The translations under genes and the position numbers were made by a program. This document shows, piece after piece, positions 1 to 6,740 of a DNA stretch of 15,797 bases. The stretch is taken from positions 1 through 15,797 of the forward strand of contig NZ_CALHII010000290.1 in assembly GCF_938030815.1 (NCBI RefSeq). The letters are read 5' to 3'. The notes under the pieces were generated by a model, which worked only from the letters and a program-made list of their open reading frames with translations, was not told the DNA's origin and made no database searches. Each line of letters opens with the position of its first letter. Within the stretch, counting starts at the first letter, position 1. Origin of the DNA: an uncultured Campylobacter sp. GTDB taxonomy: Bacteria > Campylobacterota > Campylobacteria > Campylobacterales > Campylobacteraceae.

Positions 1-20
1 TTAAACAGAGATGGGTAGCA

Positions 21-782
21 TTGCTCGTTATAACTTTTCTTCAAGGAGCGAGTATAAAATACGCATTAGGCGCTGCGCTTGCGGCATTTATTTTTGCAGG
101 ATGCGGCGATGACGATGTGGGGCTTGTGAAAAACTACACCCTGCCGGATTTCAAATCGATGAATATTGGTACGGCGATCGAGGGTTCAAAAATCTGCAAA
201 AATATCACCTGGAGTAAAGAGGAAAACGGCGGATTAAAGACGATTAAGATGGTCTGCGACGTGGATGTAGAGCATAGGCTTAAATCATATAAACAAGAGA
301 TGTTAGACTCATCTTTAAAAAGGGTTATGACTTTTTATGAGGGTAAGGCTTACGACGCGCAAGGTTTGCTTAAGCTGGCAAAAGAACACTGCAAATTAAA
401 CGAAGCTAAATTTCAAGAAACGCTTAAAAACCAAAGGCAAAATAGAATTTTTGAGGAGGAATGGAAGTCGGTAGATTGCGACGACAAATTAAAAGGGGAG
501 ATACTAAAAGAAAGCAATACCGAAATCTACATAGACTCTATTATGGAGCGCTTAAAAGCAGCCATTTATTACTCGCAAATAACCGCAGAACAATTGGACG
601 CGAGCTTCGGACATAAAGAAGGGGGATCATCAAAGCTTGCTATCGAGCTAAATTTTATCGTAAATGAGGGTAAAAGCGTAAGTCTGTCTGATAAATTTAA
701 ACTTATCACGAATGGCAAAGAAGATCCCGTGAATAAAATGAAGTCAAAAGATGTCATAGCAGGCTTCTACGAAAGGCAATAA
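21..782 (+). CDS. Unrecognised lipoprotein with uncertain start
   Basis: I do not recognise the family. The N-terminus is a lipoprotein signal: a hydrophobic Ala/Leu/Phe stretch ending in the lipobox F-A-G-C (Cys28 counted from the TTG at 21), followed by Gly-Asp-Asp-Asp, so the product should be a lipid-anchored envelope protein. The remainder is soluble, charged and mostly helical-looking, with four further Cys that could form disulfides. The start is odd. The only standard start in frame is TTG at 21, which has no good ribosome binding site. A perfect AAGGAG (43-48) sits five bases before ATA at 54, from which the protein would read M-K-Y-A-L-G-A-A, an ideal signal peptide of 242 residues in all. 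A TATAAC at 29-34 could be the -10 box, which would put the TTG upstream of the mRNA start. The gene ends before a strong terminator and converges on trxB. Confidence 0.75.
   Translation: MLVITFLQGASIKYALGAALAAFIFAGCGDDDVGLVKNYTLPDFKSMNIGTAIEGSKICKNITWSKEENGGLKTIKMVCDVDVEHRLKSYKQEMLDSSLKRVMTFYEGKAYDAQGLLKLAKEHCKLNEAKFQETLKNQRQNRIFEEEWKSVDCDDKLKGEILKESNTEIYIDSIMERLKAAIYYSQITAEQLDASFGHKEGGSSKLAIELNFIVNEGKSVSLSDKFKLITNGKEDPVNKMKSKDVIAGFYERQ
43..48 (+). promoter_or_regulatory. Ribosome binding site pointing to an ATA start
   Basis: AAGGAG lies five bases before ATA (54-56), which is in frame with the lipoprotein reading frame. It would be a textbook site if the start were ATG. A possible -10 box (TATAAC, 29-34) is correctly placed for a very short leader. 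The first stop in another frame (TAG, 16-18) may be the end of a gene lying to the left. Confidence 0.5.
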
Positions 783-794
783 GCGCCTCATCTC

Positions 795-836
795 GCGGCT
801 AAATTTTATGAAATTTTAAAATTTAGCCGCTTTTTT
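795..836 (+). terminator. Strong intrinsic terminator of the lipoprotein gene
   Basis: The arms at 795-808 and 817-830 are perfect 14-bp complements, starting with GCGGCT, with an 8-base loop between them and six T after them (831-836). It begins 12 bases after the stop codon. The inner half of each arm is an AAATTTTA-type island. Confidence 0.92.
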
Positions 837-870
837 ATATCAAAATTTCATTCAAAATTTTATGTGAAGT

Positions 871-912
871 TTTAAATTTAAAGCGCGGCGGAAGCAATTT
901 CGCCTGCCGCGC
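871..912 (-). terminator. Likely terminator of trxB
   Basis: Arms at 883-889 (GCGCGGC) and 906-912 (GCCGCGC) form a perfect 7-bp GC stem. Read on the minus strand the hairpin is followed by CTTTAAATTTAAAAC, a broken U-tract. It lies 26 bases past the trxB stop and back to back with the terminator of the convergent lipoprotein gene. Confidence 0.6.
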
Positions 913-938
913 CGTGAAATTTTACGCCGAAGATAGGT

Positions 939-1883
939 TTATTTATCGTGTCCTTGTAGATACGCGATCGCGCTAAGTGCGGCAACCGCGCCGTCGCCTG
1001 CCGCGCAAACAACCTGCTTAGGCGCATCCTGTCTCATATCGCCCGCCGCAAATAGCCCGTGTACGCTTGTTTGCATCTTTAAATTTACCGCGACCTGTCC
1101 GCCCGATGTGATGTCGCAGATGAACTTGCCGCTTTCATTCTTTAGCACCTCGTTTCGCACGTCAAGCCCCACGAATACGAAGATCCCCGGCAGCTGCAGC
1201 TCGCGCGTGGCGCCGCTTGTTTTATCTTTGACGACGACGCCCGTTACGCCGCTTGCATCGCCTTTGATCTGCTCTACAAGCGCGCTTGTAATGAGCTCGA
1301 TATTCTCACTTTCGCGCACCTTTTGCACTGTCGAAGGCGCGGCGCGAAACTCATCCCTGCGGTGGATTAGGTATACTTTGGAGCAAATTTTAGCTAGATA
1401 CAGAGCCTCCTCTAGCGCCGTATCGCCGCCGCCGAGGACGGCAACCTCTTTGCCCTTGTAAAAAAACCCGTCGCAGGTCGCGCAGGTACTGACGCCGCGA
1501 CCGAAGAACTCATCCTCACCCTCGATCCCCGCGCGGCGCGGAGTAGAGCCCGTAGCGACGATAACAGCACGCGCGCGTCGTGTTTGATCGCCCTCGAGAT
1601 AGATCGTAAAATTTCCATCGCTATCCTTTGCGACGCGCAGAACGCGTACCATCTCGTGCTTCAGCCCGAAGCGAAAGCACTGCTCCTGCCAAGGCGCCAT
1701 AAAGCTCATCCCGTCGGTTACCGCGGCGACGCCCGGGTAGTTTTCCATCTCGGAGCTTGAAGTGATCTGCCCGCCGGGCATCCCCATCTCAAACATCACG
1801 ACGTCTTTTAAACCGCCTCTAGTAGCATAAAGCCCCGCCGCTAACCCCGCAGGGCCGCCGCCGATAATTGCTAAATCTAACAT
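939..1883 (-). CDS. trxB: Thioredoxin reductase (NADPH)
   Basis: This cytoplasmic flavoenzyme passes electrons from NADPH to thioredoxin. The 314-residue length is normal for the low-molecular-weight family. Visible motifs are the FAD-binding GGGPAG near residues 8-13, the redox pair CATC at 134-137, the NADP-binding GGGDTALEEA at 151-160 with HRRDEFR at 174-180, and the C-terminal FAD motif AAGD near 279-282. The ATG is preceded by AAGGAG. Its substrate gene trxA lies just upstream on the same strand, 110 bases away, but a hairpin lies between them, so trxB may be only partly cotranscribed. The assignment is secure. Confidence 0.97.
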   Translation of the reverse strand: MLDLAIIGGGPAGLAAGLYATRGGLKDVVMFEMGMPGGQITSSSEMENYPGVAAVTDGMSFMAPWQEQCFRFGLKHEMVRVLRVAKDSDGNFTIYLEGDQTRRARAVIVATGSTPRRAGIEGEDEFFGRGVSTCATCDGFFYKGKEVAVLGGGDTALEEALYLAKICSKVYLIHRRDEFRAAPSTVQKVRESENIELITSALVEQIKGDASGVTGVVVKDKTSGATRELQLPGIFVFVGLDVRNEVLKNESGKFICDITSGGQVAVNLKMQTSVHGLFAAGDMRQDAPKQVVCAAGDGAVAALSAIAYLQGHDK

Positions 1884-1965
1884 TTTTTCTCCTTAATTAT
1901 TTTATTAAGTAAAGTCGCGGGCGTTAAATTTACGAATTTAATTAATAAAACGATGAGTGGAAGGG

Positions 1966-1988
1966 AAAAGGGCGAAAGCCGCCCTTTT
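1966..1988 (-). terminator. Hairpin after trxA, possible terminator or attenuator
   Basis: Arms at 1966-1974 (AAAAGGGCG) and 1980-1988 (CGCCCTTTT) form a perfect 9-bp stem with a 5-base loop, five bases after the trxA stop. On the minus strand the U-run is only UUUU before CCC, so termination may be partial and allow readthrough into trxB. Confidence 0.6.
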
Positions 1989-1993
1989 AAAAT

Positions 1994-2308
1994 TTACAGA
2001 AGCGAGTTTAGTTTGTCGGCTATGATCTGTTTGGATTGCGCGCCGATAAGCTGAGCTTTTAGCTCGCCGTCTTTGAAAAATAGTATCGTAGGGATCGAGC
2101 GGACGCCGAACTGCACCGCAAGATCCTGCGCTTCGTCGGTATTTACTTTGCAAATTTTAGCCTTGCCCTCGTAATCGTTCGCAAGCTCCTCGATGATCGG
2201 GGCGATCATACGGCACGGTCCGCACCAAGGTGCCCAAAAATCGACTAGCGCGACACCCTCTTTAGTAACGTCGAAATTCTCCGAAGTAAGCTCTATATAC
2301 TTTCCCAT
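1994..2308 (-). CDS. trxA: Thioredoxin
   Basis: This is the small cytoplasmic dithiol protein reduced by TrxB; it in turn reduces disulfides in ribonucleotide reductase, peroxidases and other proteins. The 104 residues match a standard thioredoxin. The active site is F-W-A-P-W-C-G-P-C with WCGPC at residues 28-32, and the cis-proline loop R-S-I-P-T is present. The ATG at 2306-2308 follows AAGGAG at good spacing. A clean -10 box (TATAAT) upstream gives it its own promoter, and a hairpin follows the stop. Confidence 0.97.
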   Translation of the reverse strand: MGKYIELTSENFDVTKEGVALVDFWAPWCGPCRMIAPIIEELANDYEGKAKICKVNTDEAQDLAVQFGVRSIPTILFFKDGELKAQLIGAQSKQIIADKLNSLL

Positions 2309-2337
2309 AATGTTCTCCTTGTGTTAAAATTCTGCGG

Positions 2338-2352
2338 ATTATAGTTAACTAT
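2338..2352 (-). promoter_or_regulatory. trxA promoter with overlapping 12-bp palindrome
   Basis: On the minus strand TATAAT occupies 2343-2338, about 30 bases before the trxA ATG. It overlaps a perfect palindrome ATAGTTAACTAT (2341-2352). The upstream side is AT-rich with no -35 box, as usual for Campylobacter sigma-70 promoters. The palindrome could be an operator; that part is inference. Confidence 0.65.
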
Positions 2353-2378
2353 CTTAAATAAATAATAAAAATTCTAAT

Positions 2379-2717
2379 TTAAAAAGATATGTTGGCGATA
2401 AATTTTATCTGTTTTGGATAAACTTCCACCACGTCGATCTGCCACGGCTCGTCCGTATCGCAGCTCATCAAATAAAATTCCGCCGCCTTTAAAATTTTAG
2501 CCATCTTGGCATCCGTCACGCGCTCTGCGGCGTCGTAATTGCCGCTCGTGGCCTTTACTTCTACGAAGTGCAAAATACCGTCTTTGCGCGCGACGATGTC
2601 GATCTCGCCGAAGCGGCAGCGGAAATTTCGCTTTAAAATTTCAAACCCTTCGCCGCGTAAAAATTCCGCCGCACGGTCCTCGCAGGCAAAGCCGAAAAGA
2701 TATTCTTTTAAGCTCAA
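2379..2717 (-). CDS. yraN: YraN/UPF0102 family nuclease-like protein
   Basis: This is a small protein of the UPF0102 family, whose fold is that of PD-(D/E)XK nucleases such as Holliday junction resolvases; the cellular role is not established. The 112 residues are normal for the family. The family signature is clear: F-G-E-I-D-I-V-A at about 37-43 and F-V-E-V-K at 51-55, giving the acidic residues and Lys55 of the nuclease-like centre. The start is TTG at 2717, one base after the hom stop, and no ATG is available near the N-terminus, so translation probably depends on coupling to hom. It is the last gene of the aminotransferase-hom-yraN unit. Confidence 0.88.
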   Translation of the reverse strand: MSLKEYLFGFACEDRAAEFLRGEGFEILKRNFRCRFGEIDIVARKDGILHFVEVKATSGNYDAAERVTDAKMAKILKAAEFYLMSCDTDEPWQIDVVEVYPKQIKFIANISF

Positions 2718-2718
2718 C

Positions 2719-3987
2719 TTAGCTTTCGATCCTGATCATAAAAGGCTTTTGCGTGATGAAATTTTCGCCGCTAATCACGCTTATGGCGCGCTTGATATCC
2801 TTCTCGCAGCACGTATGCGTCGTGAAAAACAGCGTCACCTCCTCATCCGTTTTGAGCTTTGGCTTTTGTAAAAAGCTGTCGATCGAAAGATCGTTTAAAC
2901 TCATAATGTTCGTAAGCTTCGCAAGCACGCCCTTTTCGTCGCGCACGCGCAGCCTGAAATAATACTTCGTGCGGATCTGCTCGCTCGGCAGAATTTGCAT
3001 AAAATTTTCGCTCGGCAAAATTTTATAGCCGAGCATCGGATTTTTGTTATCGCGCGCAATGTCGATGAGATCGCTTATAACCGCGCTTGCCGTAGCGCTA
3101 CCGCCCGCGCCCGGTCCGTAATACATACTCTCGCCGACGCAGTCTCCGTAGATGCTCACGCCGTTCATCACGCCGTCGACTTTTGAGAGCATTTGATCTT
3201 TTGAAATGAGCGCAGGATGGACGCGCAGCTCGACTTTATTATCGCACGCGCGCTTGGCTACCGCAAGCAGCTTGATTATGAAGTCGAATTCGCGCGCGAA
3301 ATATATATCCTCCTGCGTGATCTCCTCGATCCCCTCGATTAGGATATCTTCAGGATCTCCGTGCACGCCGTATGCGATGCTAGCTAAGATCAAGAGCTTA
3401 TGTGCCGCGTCGAACCCGCCGATATCAAAGCTAGGATCGGCTTCGGCGTATCCGAGCTCTTGAGCTCGCTTTAGCGCGTCCTCAAATTTCTCATTTTTTT
3501 GCATCATATTCGTAAGGATGAAGTTGCTCGTGCCGTTTACGATGCCGATGATCTTTTCGATACGATTGGCGCTCAGCCCTTCGCGCAGGGTTTTGATGAT
3601 CGGAATTCCGCCAGCTACGCTCGCTTCGAAGCCAAAAGGCGTATCGCCCGCCAAAGCCTGAAGTTTGTAGCGATGATAAGCCAAAAGCGCCTTATTTGCG
3701 GTAACGACCGCCTTTTTACGCTTTAAAATTTCACTTACGATCTCATATGGCTTTTCTACCCCGCCCATAAGCTCTACAAAAACGTCGATATCGTCGCGCT
3801 CGATGATGCTTTGCGCGTCGCTGCTAAGGGGGATTTGCACATCGCGCTTTTTACTCGTATCGCGCACGAGTCCTATTACGGGCTCTATGCTAACGCCTGC
3901 GCGCGCAAGGATGATATCTTTGTTTTTGATCAAAATGTTTGCAACTTCGCTACCTACGGTGCCGACGCCTAAAATCGCTACTTTCAT
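2719..3987 (-). CDS. hom: Homoserine dehydrogenase
   Basis: It reduces aspartate semialdehyde to homoserine with NAD(P)H, the branch step to threonine and methionine. The 422 residues fit the monofunctional type with a regulatory tail. In order: Rossmann motif GVGTVG at 7-12, the catalytic-domain block T-A-N-K-A-L-L with Lys99, A-G-G-I-P-I near 125-130, N-G-T-S-N-F near 151-156, the signature around E-A-D-P-S-F-D at 182-188 with Lys197, and a C-terminal ACT domain from about 343 to 415 that suggests threonine feedback. The ATG overlaps the stop of the upstream aminotransferase (ATGA), so the two are translationally coupled. Confidence 0.96.
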   Translation of the reverse strand: MKVAILGVGTVGSEVANILIKNKDIILARAGVSIEPVIGLVRDTSKKRDVQIPLSSDAQSIIERDDIDVFVELMGGVEKPYEIVSEILKRKKAVVTANKALLAYHRYKLQALAGDTPFGFEASVAGGIPIIKTLREGLSANRIEKIIGIVNGTSNFILTNMMQKNEKFEDALKRAQELGYAEADPSFDIGGFDAAHKLLILASIAYGVHGDPEDILIEGIEEITQEDIYFAREFDFIIKLLAVAKRACDNKVELRVHPALISKDQMLSKVDGVMNGVSIYGDCVGESMYYGPGAGGSATASAVISDLIDIARDNKNPMLGYKILPSENFMQILPSEQIRTKYYFRLRVRDEKGVLAKLTNIMSLNDLSIDSFLQKPKLKTDEEVTLFFTTHTCCEKDIKRAISVISGENFITQKPFMIRIES

Positions 3988-5192
3988 CAGATCTCTTTCA
4001 AATATTTTTTTATATTTCTAGCGGCCTGGCGGATCCTGTTTTCGTTTTCGATAAAAGCGATCCGCACATAATCGTCTCCCGCCGCGCCAAAGCCAACGCC
4101 CGGGCTTACGGCGACGCGCGCCTTGGTAAGAAGCTGCTTGGAAAACTCCATGCTTCTTAGATGAGCCGCTGCTGGCGGCAATTTCGCCCACGCAAACATC
4201 GACGCGCTAGGTTTAGCGATCTGCCAGCCCGCGTCCGCAAAAGCGTCGATCAAAAAATTCCTACGCTTCTCATAGCTCGCGCGGATCTCCTCTACGCACT
4301 CTTGCGGCCCGTCCAGCGCGATCGTGGCGGCCACTTGGATCGGCGTAAACATACCGTAATCAAACCACGACTTGATCTTTTTAAGCGCGGCTACGAGCTT
4401 TTTGTTGCCGCTAACAAAACCCACGCGCCAGCCCGCCATATTGTAGGTTTTAGAGAGTGTGTACGCCTCAACCGCGACGTCTTTCGCGCCCTGAACCTCA
4501 AAGATCGACGGCGTTTTGTAACCATCAAAAGCGATCTCCGCGTAAGCGATGTCGCTGATGATATAAAACCGCTCCTGTCGCGCCATCGCCACGAGCCGCT
4601 CGTAGAAGCTTTTTTGCACGACGACGGTGGTGGGGTTGTGCGGGAAATTTACGACGACGTATTTTGGGCGCGGAATGCTCTCGTCGAAAGTTTTTTGCAG
4701 ATCGATGAAAAATTTATTCTCATTAAAATTTAAATTCTCATCATAGGCAAGCGGGATTTTAACGACGTTACCGCCCGCGATAATGAAGGCTTGGGTGTGG
4801 ATCGGATAGGCAGGATCGGGCACCACCGCGACATCGCCCGGATTTACGATCGCGCTAGTTAAATGCACGAAGCCCTCTTTAGAGCCCATCACCGCGACGA
4901 TCTCGCTTTCCGGATCCAAGATCACGCCGTATTTACGCTTGTACCAATTCGCGCACGCAAGTCGCAGCTTGTAGATGCCCTGACTTACGGAGTAGCCGTG
5001 CGTCTTATCCTTTTGCGCGCTTTCGCAAAGCTTGTCGATTATATGCTGCGGCGTCCTGCCGTCGGGATTGCCCATCGAAAAATCGATTATATCCTCGCCA
5101 GCTCTGCGCGCCGCCATTTTTATGGCATTGACCTCGGCAAAAACGTAATTGGGCAAACGCTCGATTTTTGAAAAACGGATTTCGTCAAACAT
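3987..5192 (-). CDS. alaC: Class I/II PLP aminotransferase, AlaC-like
   Basis: A fold-type I pyridoxal-phosphate transaminase of 401 residues. The Schiff-base lysine is Lys248 in S-K-T-Y-N-M-A-G-W-R-V-G-F, with N-F-P-H-N-P-T at 182-188, Asp214 binding the pyridine nitrogen, and Arg256. The N-terminus (R-L-P-N-Y-V-F, then D-F-S-M-G-N-P-D-G) resembles what I recall of E. coli AlaC, a glutamate-pyruvate transaminase. Close relatives are often labelled LL-diaminopimelate aminotransferase, so the amino-acid substrate is not settled by sequence. ATG with AGAGG six bases upstream. First gene of the unit with hom; no strong -10 box was seen, although TAAGAT at 5205-5210 is a weak candidate. Confidence 0.88.
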   Translation of the reverse strand: MFDEIRFSKIERLPNYVFAEVNAIKMAARRAGEDIIDFSMGNPDGRTPQHIIDKLCESAQKDKTHGYSVSQGIYKLRLACANWYKRKYGVILDPESEIVAVMGSKEGFVHLTSAIVNPGDVAVVPDPAYPIHTQAFIIAGGNVVKIPLAYDENLNFNENKFFIDLQKTFDESIPRPKYVVVNFPHNPTTVVVQKSFYERLVAMARQERFYIISDIAYAEIAFDGYKTPSIFEVQGAKDVAVEAYTLSKTYNMAGWRVGFVSGNKKLVAALKKIKSWFDYGMFTPIQVAATIALDGPQECVEEIRASYEKRRNFLIDAFADAGWQIAKPSASMFAWAKLPPAAAHLRSMEFSKQLLTKARVAVSPGVGFGAAGDDYVRIAFIENENRIRQAARNIKKYLKEI

Positions 5193-5588
5193 CTCAAACC
5201 TCTTATCTTAAAGTAATTTTCAAGCTTTATTTAAAATTTTGCGCCTTAACGCCGCGATCTGCTCGCGCCGCACGGAGGCTAAAATTTCAAGCCTTAGCGT
5301 CGATGCGGCGGCGCTTTTTATATTGCTCGAGCAATTTAAACTTTTACCTCGCTAAAATTTTAAAACCGCGGAGGCATTGATTGTTTAAATTTAGAGCATC
5401 ACGACCCTTTGCGGCGACATTTAAATTTACGTCAGATCAAAACAATAACGATCAAAGCTGCCGTTTTTACGCCGCGTCCTCGAACGATGCCCTTTAAATT
5501 TACCACGCTACAGCAAGCGCCCGCAACGCTTGAAATTTTATCCGCACCGTTAATTTTACCTATGCCGTTTAAAATTTTATCCAAGGCG

Positions 5589-5640
5589 GCGCAGTTCAAA
5601 CCTTTAAATTTACGCTCGCGGGTTTAAATTTAAACTGCGC
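5589..5640. repeat. Imperfect inverted repeat
   Basis: GCGCAGTT (5589-5596) is exactly complementary to AACTGCGC (5633-5640). Inside, AAACC (5598-5602) can pair with GGTTT (5621-5625), leaving a 7-base bulge on one side that is itself an AAATTTA island. There is no T-run, so I do not call it a terminator. Confidence 0.5.
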
Positions 5641-5693
5641 ACATAGCGAGCTAAAATTTTACCCTCTGTCCTCTGCGGCAAAATTCTACGAGC

Positions 5694-5718
5694 AAAAAAC
5701 CTCGCACGAGAACGGAGG
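5694..5718 (-). terminator. Weak candidate terminator of the RodZ-like gene
   Basis: On the minus strand CCTC and GAGG form a 4-bp stem with an 11-base loop, followed directly by six T, three bases past the stop codon. The stem is short, so the call rests mostly on the T-run and position. Confidence 0.3.
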
Positions 5719-5720
5719 CT

Positions 5721-6740
5721 TTACCACTTTTTGCCCTTGTTTAGGCGCAGAAACTCATCGGCTGAAATTTTAGTGATATTGCCATCTTTAACGTGAAATT
5801 TTTGAGTGTTTCTTTCGCTGAAAGTTACGTTGCCATCGGCTTTGCCGAGCTCAAACATCCCGTGACCGGTAGAGATTAGCAGCTCCTCATCTCCTTGCGA
5901 AGCGACGACGTAAGGGGAATTTATGACCATCTCGCGCTTCTTGCCGCTTTTTAGATCGATGATACCGATCCACATTTTGCCGCGCGGATTAAGCACGATA
6001 TCTTTGCTGGGTGCAGGTACGCTTTGCGTGGCGTTTTCGTCGGTGGAATTTTCCTCCGTTTTGGCACTCGCGCGCTCGATCCTGATAGAGCGGTCCAGCG
6101 CATTGAGCGAGCTTAAATTTTCATCCGCAACAGCGGCTGCATTGGCATCTGACTTTAGTGCGAATTTTTCATCTGTAGCGTTGTGCGAAACGACGTCGAT
6201 ACCGATGTTTTCAAGCTTTTTTTGAGTGTTATTTACGATTGGAGCGTCCGAGTAGGTGGTTTTGTTTTGTTCCCATAAAAGCGAGCCCAAAAATTCGCCG
6301 AAGCTTTTATAAAGTCCGAAATAAAAGATTGCGCCTATGATTAATACCATTGCAAGCAGCCATAAAAGCCAACCGCTGCCGCTTTTATTAGGGCTGACCC
6401 TTTGGCCATAAACCTGCTCGACTTTGGCTTTTTTAACGGGTGTAAAGCTCGCTTTGGCGCTCTCAAACTCGCTAAGCCAGTCTGATAGATCCAGCCCGAA
6501 CTCGCGCTCTAAAATTTTAATGTAGCCCTTCACGTTAAAATTTGCCAGCTTCTCGAAGTCTTTGTTGATGATGTATTCTAAATTTTGCGCATCGATGCGC
6601 GTCGTGCGCGCTATCTCGATCAGATCCATAGATTTTAATTTATCTAGATCGCTGCTTTTTGGCTGCTGTGTTTGCTCCGGCTTCTCGGTTTGTTCCGCCT
6701 GCTCGTCCGTATTATTTAACTTCTCTTCTATTTCTTCCAT
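5721..6740 (-). CDS. RodZ-like membrane protein (HTH-TM-periplasmic domain)
   Basis: A 339-residue bitopic protein. Residues 1-30 are Glu/Gln-rich and disordered. Residues 38-90 (I-A-R-T-T-R-I-D then N-K-D-F-E-K-L and G-Y-I-K-I-L-E-R-E-F-G-L-D-L) closely follow the helix-turn-helix pattern of the RodZ cytoplasmic domain, which in other bacteria binds MreB. A single membrane helix spans about 123-143, then a periplasmic Asn/Ser/Ala-rich linker (160-247) and a beta-rich C-terminal domain (248-339). Inside-positive residues before the helix agree with an N-in topology. The ATG lies 29 bases inside the end of rlmB, so the genes are coupled. From memory the C. jejuni counterpart is annotated only as a membrane protein; a role in cell shape is inference. 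Confidence 0.78.
   Translation of the reverse strand: MEEIEEKLNNTDEQAEQTEKPEQTQQPKSSDLDKLKSMDLIEIARTTRIDAQNLEYIINKDFEKLANFNVKGYIKILEREFGLDLSDWLSEFESAKASFTPVKKAKVEQVYGQRVSPNKSGSGWLLWLLAMVLIIGAIFYFGLYKSFGEFLGSLLWEQNKTTYSDAPIVNNTQKKLENIGIDVVSHNATDEKFALKSDANAAAVADENLSSLNALDRSIRIERASAKTEENSTDENATQSVPAPSKDIVLNPRGKMWIGIIDLKSGKKREMVINSPYVVASQGDEELLISTGHGMFELGKADGNVTFSERNTQKFHVKDGNITKISADEFLRLNKGKKW

Larger units (their letters stand above)
5193..5720. other. 528-bp gap rich in AAATTT islands
   Basis: I see no credible gene here: open frames on either strand are short, lack ribosome binding sites and read as low-complexity Arg/Ala/Phe/Lys peptides. AAATTT occurs 11 times by my count, where roughly 0.2 would be expected at about 46% GC, usually as TTTAAATTTA or AAAATTTTA separated by about 20-60 bases of GC-rich sequence. 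The gap also holds an imperfect hairpin at 5589-5640. The right end should contain the terminator of the RodZ-like gene and the left end the promoter of the aminotransferase. Confidence 0.7.

Noticed and set aside
4161..4733. 190-codon plus-strand frame
   Set aside because: It is entirely antisense to the aminotransferase, whose catalytic motifs are intact; Arg-rich shadow translation typical of GC-rich sequence.
5409..5627. 72-codon plus-strand frame in the large gap
   Set aside because: No ribosome binding site, repeats of F-K-F/K-I-L from AAATTT islands, no motif.
5193..5720. CRISPR-like alternation of repeats and spacers
   Set aside because: The recurring unit is only 6-10 bases and AT-palindromic, the spacing is irregular, and no longer repeat or cas gene is present.
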